A DNA stretch of 64,000 nt, taken from NCBI RefSeq assembly GCF_002575655.3, contig NC_053040.3, positions 364,434,267-364,498,266 of the forward strand. The letters run 5' to 3'. The DNA is from Aegilops tauschii subsp. strangulata. Taxonomy: Eukaryota; Streptophyta; Magnoliopsida; Poales; Poaceae. How positions within the stretch are numbered: the stretch's first letter is position 1; the number at the start of each line of letters is the position of its first letter. The position numbers and the translations under genes are program-made. This document shows, in pieces, positions 46,048 through 57,163 of the stretch. The notes under the pieces were generated by a model. It was not told the DNA's origin. It saw only the letters and a list, made by a program, of their open reading frames with translations, and did no database searches.

Positions 46048-46734
46048 ATGCCGCCGAAGCGCCCCATCGGAGGGAGTGCCGACGCCGGGGCTGCTGAAGC
46101 ACCGGAGCACGGCGTGAATATGGAGACAGAGGTTCCCGTCCCCGCCGATGAGGTGGAGAACGAGGCTGCCAACAAGCGGAGGCGGGTCGAGAAAGAACCA
46201 CAAGAGACTCCAGCAGGCCTAGACTTCATCAACAGCCTCCCCGATGATATGTTGATAGTCATCATATCCCTCCTCCCAATCAGAAATCGGGCAAGGACAG
46301 CCGCCATTTCCCGGGGGTGGCGCACCCTATGGCTCCGCACCCCTATCGACATCCTCCACGCCCACAAGCTCTGCCATGGCTATCGCCAAAGCTTGGATGT
46401 GTTCTCCCAGATCCACGGCTGTCATCATGGCCCAATCAAAGGCCTTATCGCGGGCAAATTCCGCTCCAATGGCAGGGAGCGAGGCAAGCTTGACAAGTGG
46501 TTCCGATCCCGCGCCATAGATCAGCTCGAGAAGCTAAGTTATAATGATGGGCATATGAGCTTGCTGCCAACATCCGCGCTCCGCTTCGCGCCCATGCTGC
46601 GCCTCGCCAAGTTCATGAACTGCCATTCCCCCCCGTAATGACGCGCCCGCTCTTTTTCTACCACGACTGAAGCACCTCGAGCTCGTTGTCGTCCGCATCC
46701 CAAAGGATGACATGGAGCGCCTCCTCCGCGGCTG
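46048..46734 (+). pseudogene. F-box (FBD/LRR-type) gene, cut by copia insertion
   Basis: F-box proteins of this plant class act as substrate receptors of SCF ubiquitin ligases. The start ATG has the context AGGATGC. Residues ~45-50 (NKRRRVEK) look like a nuclear signal. Residues ~58-100 form the F-box: DFINSLPDDMLIVIISLLP then AISRGWRTLWLRTPIDI. The frame stops at 46636 after CHSPP. In the next frame LKHLELVVVRIPKDDMERLL continues the leucine-rich region, so one indel in the C run near 46630 breaks it. At 46735 the C1 LTR replaces the rest. The remaining C-terminal half should lie beyond this window. This is the only host gene I see. Confidence 0.75.
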
Positions 46735-48073
46735 TGCTTGAAAGTGCTAGTTATCGACTAGAGGGGGTTGAATAGGCGATTTTTATGAAAGTCTAGAAAA
46801 CATGGAAGTTTCAAAGACAAACAATAGAAATGAACCTATTAACATGCAGCGGAAGGTAGACTACACTAGGCACGCCATAGTCAAGTATTCAATGAAGTGA
46901 AAGAACGAAGACTAATAGCACCTAGGTAGTAATGATCAAGACGGAAGATAGTATGAAGCCAATCAGAACAAGTAGTTACACAGTGAAGTCAAACAAATAG
47001 TGCAAGCAGGCAATGACTTCATGAAGACAAACTGTAAGAAAAGAGAGGGAGAAGATATAAGCAGTCTCTTGGTGAGGACAAGGATTTGTTGGACCAGTTC
47101 CAGTTGCTGTGACAACTGTACGTCTTTTTAGGGAGGCTGAGATTCAACTCAGAAGACCACGTCTTCACCTTATTCCCCTTGAGCTAAGGACACCCAGTCC
47201 TCGCCCAATCACTCTGGTAAGTCTTCAAGGTAGACTTCCGAACCTTCACAGACTTTGTTCACTGGCGATCCACAATGACTCTTGGATGCTCAGAACGCGA
47301 CGCCTAACCAGCTGGAGGATTCACAGTCCTCAAGTGTAACAAGTCTTCAGGTCACGCGGACAGAAAGAATTCAGTGATGCTTAACACTCTTTGGCTCTGG
47401 GTGTTTTGGGCTTTGTCCTGCAAGGATTTCTCTCTCTCAAAAGCTTCAGAGGTGGGTTGCTCTCAAACGACAAAAGCCATGCACTAACTCTGAGCAGCCA
47501 CCAATTTATGGTGTAGGGGTGGGCTATTTATAGCCACTAGGCAACCCGGCCTGATTTGTCTGAAATGACCCTGGGTCACTAAGGAACTGACACGTGTTCC
47601 AACGGTCAGATTTCAAACACACGCGACAGCTTGACTTGTGCTACAAGTAAAGCTGACTCTTCCAGCTCTGGATAAGATTTGCTCTCATTGTCTTCGCTCG
47701 AAGACATACGATTTGGTTGAGCATCACTTCAGTCACTCTGACTTTGTTCACTTGGACCCCACTTAACAGTACGGTGGTTCCTATGACTCAACAAAGAAGA
47801 AAGGGAAACTACAAAACAACTATGTCTTCGCACTCCATAATCTTCACGTGAATGTCTTCTCTAGTCATAAGCTTCGGTGTGATTGTCTTCACATACTACC
47901 ATTGTCTTCAACGTCTTCATACATTTTTAGGGGTCATCTCCGGTAGGTAAACTGAATTAATGAGGGACTACTACCTGTGTTATCCTGCAATTCTCCCAAA
48001 CACATTAGTCCCTCAACCAGGTTTGTCGTCAATACTCCAAAACCAATTAGGGGTGGCACTAGATGCACTTACA
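46735..48073 (-). repeat. C1 3' LTR
   Basis: On the minus strand it starts TGTAAGTGCATCTAGTGCC after the polypurine tract and ends CACTTTCAAGCA at the F-box gene. The end could be two bases further (46733). It has no partner in the window. Confidence 0.8.
47525..47532 (-). promoter_or_regulatory. TATA box in C1 LTR
   Basis: On the minus strand TATAAATA lies in GGCTATAAATAGCCC, about 545 bases into the LTR. Confidence 0.65.
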
Positions 48074-48087
48074 ATCTCCCCCTTTTT
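48074..48087 (-). other. C1 polypurine tract
   Basis: On the minus strand AAAAAGGGGGAGAT lies directly before the LTR start. Confidence 0.8.
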
Positions 48088-48600
48088 GGTGATTGATGAC
48101 AAACTGGTTGAAGTTTTCAACGGGAATAAAAGTATGTGAAATTGCGAGGAATTTAGGTATTGTCTTCATAAGTAGCAAAAGGCTCCCCCTAAAGATGTGC
48201 ATATAAGTATTTTGCTTTTGGAATGCAAATGCACATGGCAGGTTGTACTTGTGGAGATCATCTACAACTTATGAAGACAATTCATCATGCATGAAAAGAT
48301 ATAACGAAGATAATGACATGCATAATGAAAAATGGACGTCTGCAATATGACTTCATGCGGGATTTATCATCGCACATGCGGAATTTATCATCGCATCACA
48401 GAATAGCAGAAAAAGTAGCAGACGACCATCAAGTTTTTAAGTGTTACAACTCAAAGAACTAGAAGTATCAAAAGCGAGAGTTGTAAGCACTTGGCAAAAG
48501 TATAGCAACCACCCATATGGACCCGCTTGAAGACTATCAACTCAAATGCTTCTCCCCCTTTTGTTAGTAAGGACCAAAAAGGTTTGAAGACATAGAGCCT
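48088..48600 (-). other. C1 3' untranslated region
   Basis: It lies between the long ORF and the polypurine tract. AT-rich, no gene seen. CGGGATTTATCATCGCACATGC-like words are duplicated near 48357-48395. Confidence 0.6.
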
Positions 48601-51312
48601 CTACTCGTTCCCATGAGGAGTAGGTGAAGCAGCAGGGTCGTCGTTGAGGTTCGGTGGTGCAGAAGAACTTGGTGCAGTGTCGATACGCACCGAAGTTGGA
48701 GGTGGTGATGTAGCATCATCTTCGTCATCAATGACTCTAGCATTAACAGTTGCAGCTGAGGAAGAATAGTCAGAGTCTTCAAGTGAGGGAGTCCGACGCA
48801 AGACAGCATTCCTGGGAGGAGTGGAATCAAACTTAAATCTCTCTGTGAAGCCGTCGTCTTGAGGATCAGCTTCATCACTGAGCAATGTCAGACTCTTCCA
48901 CGATCTCCGACAGGTTTCGTGAGTGACAAATGCATTCTTGGTGGCAAGGTTGCGAATGCAGTTGACATCCACCAAGAGGCTTTGCATCTGACGCTTCAGC
49001 CAGTCGTGATGCTTATCTTGCTTCTGATGCAAGGCAACGAGAAGCTCTCGGTCATTGAGAACACGAGAACGCTTACAAGGCCTTTGAGCTATTGTGCTTT
49101 CAGTGGCTTCAGTATGGGCACGATGAGGCGCACGTGTATTGCCAGCCAAAGGATAAACACGAGTGGCAGCCAGAACTCCTTCAATGGGCTGAGTGAAGCT
49201 TTGGTGATCGGCGTTGTGAAGATAAATGGGCTCATTGGCAGGCTCTGGGTATATGGCTTCGACAGACAGATCAACCTTTGGCAAGAATATCAGATGGTTG
49301 CGCGCAGACGGCTGATAATTGACAGCAGAGTGAAGCTTGATAAGGCGCATAACCCATGGAGCATAGAACTTCAGACCTAAAAGATCAGAGCCAGATGCAG
49401 CCAATTGCCTGATGAAGAAGTCTTGAGCATTGAAGCTGATGCCATTGAAGATATAGAAAACCAATGTCTTCATTTCTCCTTCAAGCTTCGTTGCAGGAGA
49501 ATGTCCCTTGATAGGCCATAGAGTTCGCCTGATAATATGATAAATAGTGCGGGGCAGATACTCTAGGTCTTCAACAAAGAATTCCCTTGGATATTCAGCG
49601 TCGCGTGGCAGTGGCTTCATCATGCTCAGCATTTGGCTCATGTTGGGCTCAGGCTTCTGGAAGATGCTCTCCAAAGAATTGCGGTGAAGCTGACAACCAG
49701 GTTCAAAGAGTTCACCTGGAGTGGGCAGGCCAGTGAGCTCAATAATATCAAGAGCTTTAGCTTCATGATGTACATTGCCTGTCATCCACTCAAGGATCCA
49801 TGTCTTCGGATCCCTGTTGTAGCCACGAATGTGGAGGGTGGCATAGAATTGCAGCAGAAGCTCTTCGTTCCAGTGCTCTTTATCAGTCACAAATTGTAGC
49901 AGACCAGCATCTCGGAAACAATCAAGTGCTTCTTCCAAGCAAGGCAGTCCAACAATAGCTTCGTAGTCTAGACACATATGGGGAAAGATGCGCCCTTGAT
50001 CATAAAGAACACATGAATAGTAACTGCATTGCTGATAGCTCCAGAACCGATCAGATGAAATTCTTGGCTTGGAATATGGATTCCTGGTACTACCAAAGAA
50101 GGTGTTGTGTGCTTTGAAACCATTTACATTGAATGATCCTGGTGAAGTAGCAGTACCTGGGAACCTTGGCAACCTTCGCTTAGGCTTCTGGACCTGAGGC
50201 CTGTGCTCTACATGATAGTCAAATTGTGGACCGGCAGCAAGTGGAGGAACCAGAATGGGCCATCTGACAGTAACCAGCTGACCATGATCAAATGCTTGCT
50301 TAATGGTGTGTGGCCTTGGAGGCGGTACAGGAGCAGTGGCATTGGCATTAGCTTCAGGCTGCTGATTGGCTTCAGGTGCAGCATTGTCTTCAGGTGCATT
50401 AGAAGCTTCAGGCTCATTCACTTCAGGCGCCACATTAGCTTCATGCGCCACATTTGCTTCAGCCATGACAACTTCATTGGCTTTAGTATTGGTATTGGTG
50501 GCCGCTGCAATGTTATCAACCTTCACTTGAGTAGCTGGAGGGTCGGACATGTTCTCCTCGAGAACAACTTCTTGGTTGGATGGGGGTGTAGCAACACATT
50601 CTTCTTCTTGACGGGGTTCTTCTTGTTCATTAGCTGATGTAGCCGGAATGTCTTCAACAGCTTTGGCTTCAGACCCTGAGATGTTCACAGTTGGAGTGGC
50701 TTCAGGAAACACTTGGCGTGATACTGAGTGGTGGTGCTCTTCTCCTTCTGAAACACTCGAAAGAGTGACTTGGAGCCTTGGTCCTTTGCGAAGCCGGTGA
50801 AAAACGGGCGACGCTTGTGGAGAGGGAGTTGGCTGGGCCTCAAAGTCATCATCATCAAGCACCGGAGTGGTGACTTGAGTTGGGGGAGTACTTGGTGATT
50901 CTTCTTCACGGGGGGAGTCTTGAGGGTGATCAGCCCATGAATCATCCTGATCAATTGGCGTCAGAGGACGACCAATGCTGATGAGTTCGCTGTTCGTTAG
51001 AACAGGCAATGGTACCATTTTGTGTTCGATCTGAGGAAGGACTTCATCATCATCTACATTGTCATGGGGACCAATGTGTTCAGCTGCGGTGTGGTCAACA
51101 GCTGGATCATCTTGAGCTTCAGGAGCCTCTGTGGTAGCAGGCTCGTGAACTATCAACCGACCCTCTTGGTGTGTGGACGCAGGACGAGCAACAGAGATTG
51201 GCTCGACTACAAGGGGCTCTGTGGGAGCAGCCCGATCTTTATTCTTTGTCTTTCTTTTCTTGGTTGGTGGAGCATCGTCAGTGGTGTTCTTGGATTTGCT
51301 CTTTCTGGCTTC
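48601..51312 (-). CDS. C1 post-pol ORF, C-terminal part
   Basis: This frame of ~903 residues continues without break from the M2 insertion site, so no start codon lies here. The first ~280 residues are Pro/Glu/Ala-rich, with an NEVVMAEANVAHEANVA-type repeat region. A folded region follows (RFWSYQQCSYYSCVLYDQG, WILEWMTGNVHHEAKALDII, FYIFNGISFNAQDFF), resembling the conserved region of plant retrotransposon ORF1-type proteins. The tail is acidic and Ser/Pro-rich. The position matches the env-like ORF of SIRE elements, but I see no signal peptide or membrane segment. The function is unknown. Confidence 0.7.
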   Translation of the reverse strand, partial: EARKSKSKNTTDDAPPTKKRKTKNKDRAAPTEPLVVEPISVARPASTHQEGRLIVHEPATTEAPEAQDDPAVDHTAAEHIGPHDNVDDDEVLPQIEHKMVPLPVLTNSELISIGRPLTPIDQDDSWADHPQDSPREEESPSTPPTQVTTPVLDDDDFEAQPTPSPQASPVFHRLRKGPRLQVTLSSVSEGEEHHHSVSRQVFPEATPTVNISGSEAKAVEDIPATSANEQEEPRQEEECVATPPSNQEVVLEENMSDPPATQVKVDNIAAATNTNTKANEVVMAEANVAHEANVAPEVNEPEASNAPEDNAAPEANQQPEANANATAPVPPPRPHTIKQAFDHGQLVTVRWPILVPPLAAGPQFDYHVEHRPQVQKPKRRLPRFPGTATSPGSFNVNGFKAHNTFFGSTRNPYSKPRISSDRFWSYQQCSYYSCVLYDQGRIFPHMCLDYEAIVGLPCLEEALDCFRDAGLLQFVTDKEHWNEELLLQFYATLHIRGYNRDPKTWILEWMTGNVHHEAKALDIIELTGLPTPGELFEPGCQLHRNSLESIFQKPEPNMSQMLSMMKPLPRDAEYPREFFVEDLEYLPRTIYHIIRRTLWPIKGHSPATKLEGEMKTLVFYIFNGISFNAQDFFIRQLAASGSDLLGLKFYAPWVMRLIKLHSAVNYQPSARNHLIFLPKVDLSVEAIYPEPANEPIYLHNADHQSFTQPIEGVLAATRVYPLAGNTRAPHRAHTEATESTIAQRPCKRSRVLNDRELLVALHQKQDKHHDWLKRQMQSLLVDVNCIRNLATKNAFVTHETCRRSWKSLTLLSDEADPQDDGFTERFKFDSTPPRNAVLRRTPSLEDSDYSSSAATVNARVIDDEDDATSPPPTSVRIDTAPSSSAPPNLNDDPAASPTPHGNE

Positions 51313-51317
51313 GGCTT
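51313..51317. other. M2 target-site duplication, left
   Basis: GGCTT is repeated at 59730-59734. Confidence 0.95.
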
Positions 51318-52202
51318 TGTCGGATGTTGGGTTCCGGCAAACCCTTGAGGTTCGAACACTGGGGTGTGCGCGAAGTCTTTCCTTCCTACCGATCTACACC
51401 CTAGCTCGCAAAGATCTCGCGGACGAACTTGACGAACTCGCAACACAGGGAGACACGAGGTTTATACTGGTTCAAGCTACCGTTGTGGTTTAATACCCTA
51501 CTCCAGTGTGGTGGTGGTGGATTGCCTCTTGGGCTGATGAAGAACAGTACAAAGGAAGAACAGCCTCCTAAGGTTGAGGTGTTCTTGTGCTTGTTGAACT
51601 TGTCCGGGTGAGGATTCGATGATCCTACTGTGGTGGCTAGACCTATTTATAGAGGCCCTGGTCCTCTCCCCAAATATCGAGCGGGAAGGGAGCCAACAAT
51701 GGCGGGCGAATTTGAAGGGGGACAACTAGTACAAGCTATCCTGACAAAAGCGGTCTTCGCCTGCGAAAAGCTCTGGTGGTGACGCCGTCTTGGGCTCCAC
51801 GATGACCTCCGTCTTGCCGTCCTCCTGGTCTTGGTCTCGTTGCTCCAGTATAGCAACCTTTGCCTGATGCCTCGGTACTCTTCGCCTGTGCTGACCTCCT
51901 TAGCACCAAAGAGGAAATAAGGACGCTGCACGCGCTGGCGCCCGCCTGGTGCCGTTCGTCATGGCTCACGTCACGAGAGCCTCGTGAGGTTTTGCCCCGC
52001 CTTGATATCTCTGCTCCTCGCGAGCCTGCCTGGTTAGGCTACTCCAGAGGAGGTCTTGCGTCATCCGCCTCACGAAGCTTGGACCCTCGCGAGGGTCTTG
52101 GATGCCTTGTTGATGAAGATGGGCCGTACGGCCTGCTGGCTTTGCCACGCTATGGGCCGCAGGCAGGCAAGTCTGGGGACCCCCGTTCCCAGAACGCCGA
52201 CA
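51318..52202 (-). repeat. M2 3' LTR (885 bp)
   Basis: On the plus strand it starts TGTCGGATGTTGGG and ends AGAACGCCGACA. Its partner is 58845-59729. A minus-strand TATAAATAG lies near 51641-51649. Confidence 0.95.
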
Positions 52203-52440
52203 GTAGCCCCCGGGCCCAAGGTGCACTCGGGCTTGGCTTCGCGGCGAAGCCAAAGGTCAAGTTCGGAGCACCGCGGGCCCCAAAAGCCTGTGGCCTCGGT
52301 TGACGCGTGGCGGTTGATTGGACGTGGGCGTCTCCGCTTCCCCACGCTGCCTCGGCGACTGCACGACTTGACAAGTCCCTGCGACATGCAAGGAAAACCA
52401 TCATTACCTGCGATCGTGGGAGACGCCGGTTGGCCTTCTC
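52203..52440 (-). other. M2 polypurine tract and pre-LTR region
   Basis: On the minus strand CTTGGGCCCGGGGGCTAC lies directly before the 3' LTR. This stretch is also the upstream region of the opposite-strand gene. Confidence 0.6.
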
Positions 52441-52444
52441 TTGC

Positions 52445-52450
52445 TATAAA
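52445..52450 (+). promoter_or_regulatory. TATA box of M2 opposite-strand ORF
   Basis: TATAAA in TTGCTATAAATGGGGAG lies 84 bases before the ATG at 52534, a normal plant spacing with a short 5' UTR. Confidence 0.6.
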
Positions 52451-52533
52451 TGGGGAGTGGGGCAGAGCCCCCGCTGCTCATCTCTTCCTCGCTTGCTTGC
52501 TTCTCCTTTGCTTCATTGCTCACAGTGCCTCCG

Positions 52534-53262
52534 ATGGCGCCACAAAGGAAGTTCTCTGCCGTCGAGAAGGGGAAGGCCCCTCGCGAGGGCCCCGGTTCCC
52601 CGGCGCCCATGCGCGGTCACGGCCGTCCGCGCAAGCGCGCCGCGACCCCCACCGTGGCCCACCGTCGAGGCGGCACCGCGGCACGCGGAGGGGATCGTCC
52701 TAACCATGTCGGTCCAGTTGATGAGGGGAGGCGTGCTATGGTGGCGCGGCCTCCTCGTCCGCGCTTCCACTCGGCGGAGATGCCGGCGGAGTTTGTTGTT
52801 TGGTCGGAGAACCCGGCCGGTAACTGGCTCCATCTTCCGTGTTGCTTCGCCGGTGAACTGCCGGCCTCTGGTCCGGGCGGACTCTGGCTGCAGGCGGATG
52901 GCTACTGCAGCAAGGCCTCTTGGGTTGCGGTCGAGACTTTCGTCGCGGGTAACATAGCCCTGGCCCGCGGCTGGCAGACGTTCGCCCGCGCGCGCGGCCT
53001 GGGCCGGCGGTGCACGCTCCACTTCAAGTATGACGGTAGATCGACCCTCTATGTGAGGGTGTTCGGGGAAGATGGTCGCCGCGCCGGGTGCTGCCCCGAG
53101 ACGAACGACGGTGAGGAGGTGCTCGGCCTTGGTGATGGTCGCGACGAGGATGAGGGCGAGCCTGCCCTCGGCAGCGACCGCGTCTCCTCCAGCTATGGCG
53201 GCTCTTCCTCCGATGACAGCTCCAGCAGCGGTGGCTACGACCAGCCGTCGCACCCGCTTTGA
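52534..53262 (+). CDS. M2 opposite-strand B3-like protein
   Basis: The frame is intact (242 residues), opposite to pol and adjacent to the 3' LTR. The start at 52534 (CCGATGG) is preferred over the in-frame ATG at 52450, which overlaps the TATA box. Residues 1-80 are basic and Gly/Arg/Pro-rich (HGRPRKRA, an AT-hook-like motif). Residues ~85-190 follow the B3 pattern: AEFVVWSENPAGNWLHLPCCF, then ARGWQTFARARGL, LHFKYDGRSTLYVRVFGEDG. The tail is acidic and Ser-rich. It matches the T1 protein in architecture. It is the best-preserved gene of M2, although pol is broken. DNA binding is inferred. Confidence 0.68.
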   Translation: MAPQRKFSAVEKGKAPREGPGSPAPMRGHGRPRKRAATPTVAHRRGGTAARGGDRPNHVGPVDEGRRAMVARPPRPRFHSAEMPAEFVVWSENPAGNWLHLPCCFAGELPASGPGGLWLQADGYCSKASWVAVETFVAGNIALARGWQTFARARGLGRRCTLHFKYDGRSTLYVRVFGEDGRRAGCCPETNDGEEVLGLGDGRDEDEGEPALGSDRVSSSYGGSSSDDSSSSGGYDQPSHPL

Positions 53263-54187
53263 AGGAGGCAGCGGGTCATCTCGTCGTCGCGCCTCCGTGA
53301 AGCGCGAGGAGGGGTCTGGCTAGGCTCGGGGCGTTGCTGAGGGCTTACCTCCGTGGATTGCTGCAACGCCGCTTTGTTTAGCTTTTTCTTTTTCCCTGCA
53401 TCAGAAAACAAAACCAGTATGGGCCCAGAGGGGCATGTATTGGACTGTGGTTCTTTGGTTAATGCACTGTGCGTGTTATTCCCATGCCGTGTTGTTATTT
53501 TATGCAAAGATAACTTAACCTGGCGCGTTTGGGACGCCCTTTCCCTCACGAGATGTCTGCGTTGCTCAGAAACTTCAAAAAATTCGTTAGGGGGTGCACT
53601 AAAGGACCTGCCGTCCACCCAAGCCTTGATTTGGCGCTTTGTATCGCAGTACCCGAGGGGCACGGATTAGGAGAGATGTGCCAGCTTTCAGGCTCGAACG
53701 AGGGTGGCTCGGGAGAAGGCAGAGAGAAGAAAAATGCTCGCGCGAGAAGGCAGAGAGAAGAAAAATGCTCGTGAGGGCACCTACCTAGCCCCCTCGCGAG
53801 GCATGCAAGAGAGAGAACATGAGCAAACCAGAGCCGAAAAATGCAGTAAAAGGCTGGGGAATCAAATCAGCAACGAACACCAAGAGCAACTTCGATTAAG
53901 GAAAAGCGAGCCAACTACGGAAAGCAAATGAAAAGCGGCGTCCGCACCTAATCTAGTCTTCAAGTCTTCTCACCAGCGCGGAGCTAAGTGCTGTCCACTA
54001 GGCGAGGGAGGGAGCCCCAGGGCCTGAGGTCGGCGCTCCTGAGACTCCGGCGCGTGTACAGCCCCAACTCATTATTACGTGAGAGTGTAACGGGCGGCGA
54101 TTCTTCACAGGCACCGGGCCTTCTTCACAGGCTCTGGGCCTTTCTTCACAGCCTCTGGGCCTTGCTTCATAGGCTCTGGGCCTTGCT
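53263..54187. other. M2 region between the B3-like ORF and integrase
   Basis: No convincing gene. It includes two ~38-bp direct repeats containing GGCAGAGAGAAGAAAAATGCTCG (53718 and 53751). Confidence 0.6.
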
Positions 54188-54190
54188 TCA
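54093..54190. repeat. Minisatellite of ~23 bp after M2 integrase
   Basis: Four imperfect units are built on CTTCACAGGCTCTGGGCCTT, next to the integrase stop. Confidence 0.8.
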
Positions 54191-55084
54191 TGGGTAGAAC
54201 TTCCTGAGGTGTTGGATGTTCCAGGCGTTTTGGATAGGTGTCCCTTCTTGCGTCTCCAGGCGCACGGCGCCAGGCCTGGAGATGTGGACGACCCTGAGCG
54301 GGCCCTCCCACATGGGCGAAAGCTTGTGCAGCCCTTCCCTGGAGAGGACCCGTCTCAGGACCAGGTCACCCGTCTCGAGCGTCCTGGAGCGAATGTTGCG
54401 GCAGTGGTAACGCCGCAGCACTTGCTGATACCTTGCCGCCCTTAATGCAGCTTCGCAACGACGTTCCTCCCCCAGCACGAGATCCATCCCCCGCATGGCG
54501 TCCTGCTGCGTTTCATCGAACGCCAGAACCCGTACGGAGCGATGCTTGACTTTGTGAGGGAGGACTGCTTTGGCTCCGTAGACGAGGAAGAACGGGGTCT
54601 CGCCCGTTGGCTTGGTAGCTGTGGTGCGGATGGACCACAACACGGACTGGAGCTCGTCGTGCCAGCCCCTGCCGCAGGCCTCCAGCTTCTTCTTGAAGGT
54701 TCTGGTCTTGAGGCCCCTCAGGACCTCAGCGTTGGCGCGTTCAGCCTGACCATTGCTCCTGGGGTGGGCCACCGAAGCGTAGCAGATCTGCGAACCAAGG
54801 TTAGCACAGTAGGTTCTGAAGAGGTTACTAGTAAACTTCGAGCCGTTATCTGTGATGATGCGGTTGGGGACCCCGAAGCGGCTCACGAGGCCCTTGATGA
54901 ACTTGACAGCAGAGCCGACTGGAATGGTACGGACGGCTTCCACTTCCGCCCACTTGGTGAACTTGTCGATGGCGACATAGAGATAGCGGTAGCCCCCTGG
55001 CGCTCGGGGGAACGGGCCTAGGATGTCCAGCCCCCAGACCGCGAACGGCCATGTGAGCAGAATGGTTTGGAGGCCCTAAGCAGG
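54188..55084 (-). pseudogene. M2 integrase core
   Basis: It continues the zinc-binding part at 55085. Stops near 55082 and 55073 lie at the join. The core keeps VAIDKFTKWAEVEAVRTIP (first Asp), ITDNGSKFTS (second Asp) and RSNGQAERANAEV (Glu). The C-terminal MWEGPLRVVHISRPGA module and terminal HLRKFYP match T1. Confidence 0.85.
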
Positions 55085-56080
55085 CTAATGGATTTGCTTG
55101 GCGTGAAATTGGCAAGCTTCACAGGACTTCACCAGCTCGGCTGCATCGTTGAGTGTTGTAGGCCAGTAGAATCCGCTGAGGAACACCTTGCCGACGAGGG
55201 TCCGTGACAATGAGTGGTGTCCACAGTCCCCGCCGTGTATGTCAATCAGCAACTCCCTTCCTTGATCACTGGATATGCAGTGCAGCGTGAAATTGTTTGG
55301 CCGTTTCCTATATAACTCGCTGTCTTGGATACAGTATGCCGTGGCTTGCCGTGCCACACGCTCCGTGTCCTCTTCCTTCTCCGGCAGCGTCCCGTGCGTC
55401 AGGTACTCCTTGAACTCCTTGGTCCAGCATTCCTCCTGGGGCTCGAGCGCCAAGAGCAGCCGAGCTCCTGAGGTCGGGCCACAGGCCGGGGCTCCTGTGG
55501 CCGGAGGCTGTGGGAGCTCCTCCCGAGGCTGGGTCGTGCTCGAAAGAGGTGGCGTAGCTGATGGCTTGAAGAGCTGCTCCTCGAAGACACCGGGCTCTTG
55601 CGGTTGCCGCTTGGACGCTCTCTTGGCGATGTCGTCGGCTTCCTTGTTGGTGCCCCGGGGCACGTGCTGTAGCTCAAGGCCCAAGAACTGCTTCTCCATC
55701 TTGCGCACCTCCGCGAGGTAGGCCTCCATATGCTCGTCCTTCGGCTCGTACACCTTGTTGGAGAAGTTGACGAGGAGTTGCGAGTCGCCTTTGATGGTTA
55801 AGCGCTTCACCCCTAGAGCCGCCGCAGCCTTCAGGCCAGCTATGAGGCCTTCGTAGTCTGCGATATTGTTGGAGACCTTCTCGCCGTGCTGAAAACAGAG
55901 TTGCATGACGTAGTAGAGCTTGTCCTGAGTGGGCGAGATGAGCACTGCTCCAGCCCCCACGCCCTGGTGCGCGAAGGCGCCATCGAAATACATGACCCAG
56001 CCGTCTGGTGCCTCACTTCCTGGGGAGGTGGACCAGTCTTCTCCTTCCTCAAGAGCCGGGGCGTCTGTCCATTCTGCCAC
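55085..56080 (-). pseudogene. M2 second RNase H and integrase zinc domain
   Basis: WVMYFDGAFAHQGVGAGAVL has the first catalytic Asp. NNIADYEGLIAGL has Asp where AEYE is usual, perhaps changing the catalytic Glu. GDSQLLVNF and GTNKEADDIAKRAS are present. A Pro-rich spacer leads to the HHCC domain of integrase (GDCGHHSLSRTLVGKVF ... SCEACQFHAKQ). This domain order is the Tat signature. Confidence 0.8.
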
Positions 56081-56140
56081 AAAATCGGCGAGCGCGGCTC
56101 CCTTGATGACCCTGGTAGTGCTGAACTCCAGCTGGAATGC

Positions 56141-57157
56141 TTACAACTCGATGTTCCACTCAGCAACCCTTCCGGCTGAGTTGGGGCTCCTGAGTACCCT
56201 CTCCAATGGGTTGGCTGAGACAACCTTGATGGGGTGGCCCTGAAAGTAGTGCCGCAGCTTGCGCGAGGCCACCAAGAGTGTGAGCAGGAGCTTTTGCGGC
56301 ATTGGGTAGCGCGCCCTCGCGTCCCGCAATACGGTGCTGACAAAGTACACCGGATGCTCGACGAGGGCTGGCACACTGTCGAGGCTCGGGTCCTGCGGAG
56401 ATTGTGGCATATCCTGAGGTGGTGGGTTTCCTGAGACCTGACCGTCCTCAGGAGCTTCTGCGATGTTGCCCTGCTGAGCTTGGTCTTCCGCCGCCGATGG
56501 CCTTGCTGCGCCTTCCTGACCCTGCGCTGCATCAGCTCTGGCTTGGCGCGACACACCCTTGTCTTGGCGCTCCTCCCGAACCGCCACCAGCGCTGCGCTG
56601 GCGGAGTACGGTGTGGCGGCAAGGTAGAGCACCAGAGGCTCGAGAGGCCACGGTGCCACCATCACCGGAGGGCTGGTGAGGTATTTCTTGAGGCCTTCGA
56701 AGGCCCGATCGGCCTCCGAGGTCCACTCGAACGGGCCCTTCTTCTTCATGAGCTTAAAGAAGGGTAAGGCGCGCTCGCCTAGCTTGGAGATGAAACGCCC
56801 TAACGCGGTCACCCGCCCCGCTAGCTTATGCATCTCCTTGAGGGTCTGCGGTGGGCTCATGTCTTCGATGGCCTTGATCTTCTCCGGGTTTCCCTCGATC
56901 CCTCTGTGGGATACGAGGAACCCTAGCAGCTTGCCGGAGGGGATGCCAAACACGCACTTCTCCGGGTTAAGCCTCAAGTTCACTTGGCGCAAGATCTCGA
57001 AGGTCTCCTCCAAGTCTTGAATCAGCGTCCTCGCCTCGCGAGATTTGACCACTATGTCATCAACGTAAGCCTCTGTGTTTCTGCCGAGCTGCCGCCCCAA
57101 AGCGATGTGCATCAACCGCCGAAAGGTTGCGCCCGCATTGCGCAGCCCGAAGGGCAT
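56141..57157 (-). pseudogene. M2 RT C-terminal half and RNase H
   Basis: It begins just after a TAG at 57163, with MPFGLRNAGATFRRLMHIAL. The active site YVDD is intact (EAYVDDIVVKSREA), followed by LNPEKCVFGIPSGKLLGFLV and the RNase H connection. A Gln/Pro-rich insert (about 56400-56560) interrupts RNase H, as in relatives. The frame ends in a stop near 56140 (NIEL). Confidence 0.85.
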
Positions 57158-57163
57158 GCAGGT

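Noticed and set aside
54542..55021. Plus-strand 159-residue frame over the M2 integrase
   Set aside because: It is antisense to the integrase motifs, with no start signals. It is a shadow, unlike the B3-like ORF, which lies outside pol.
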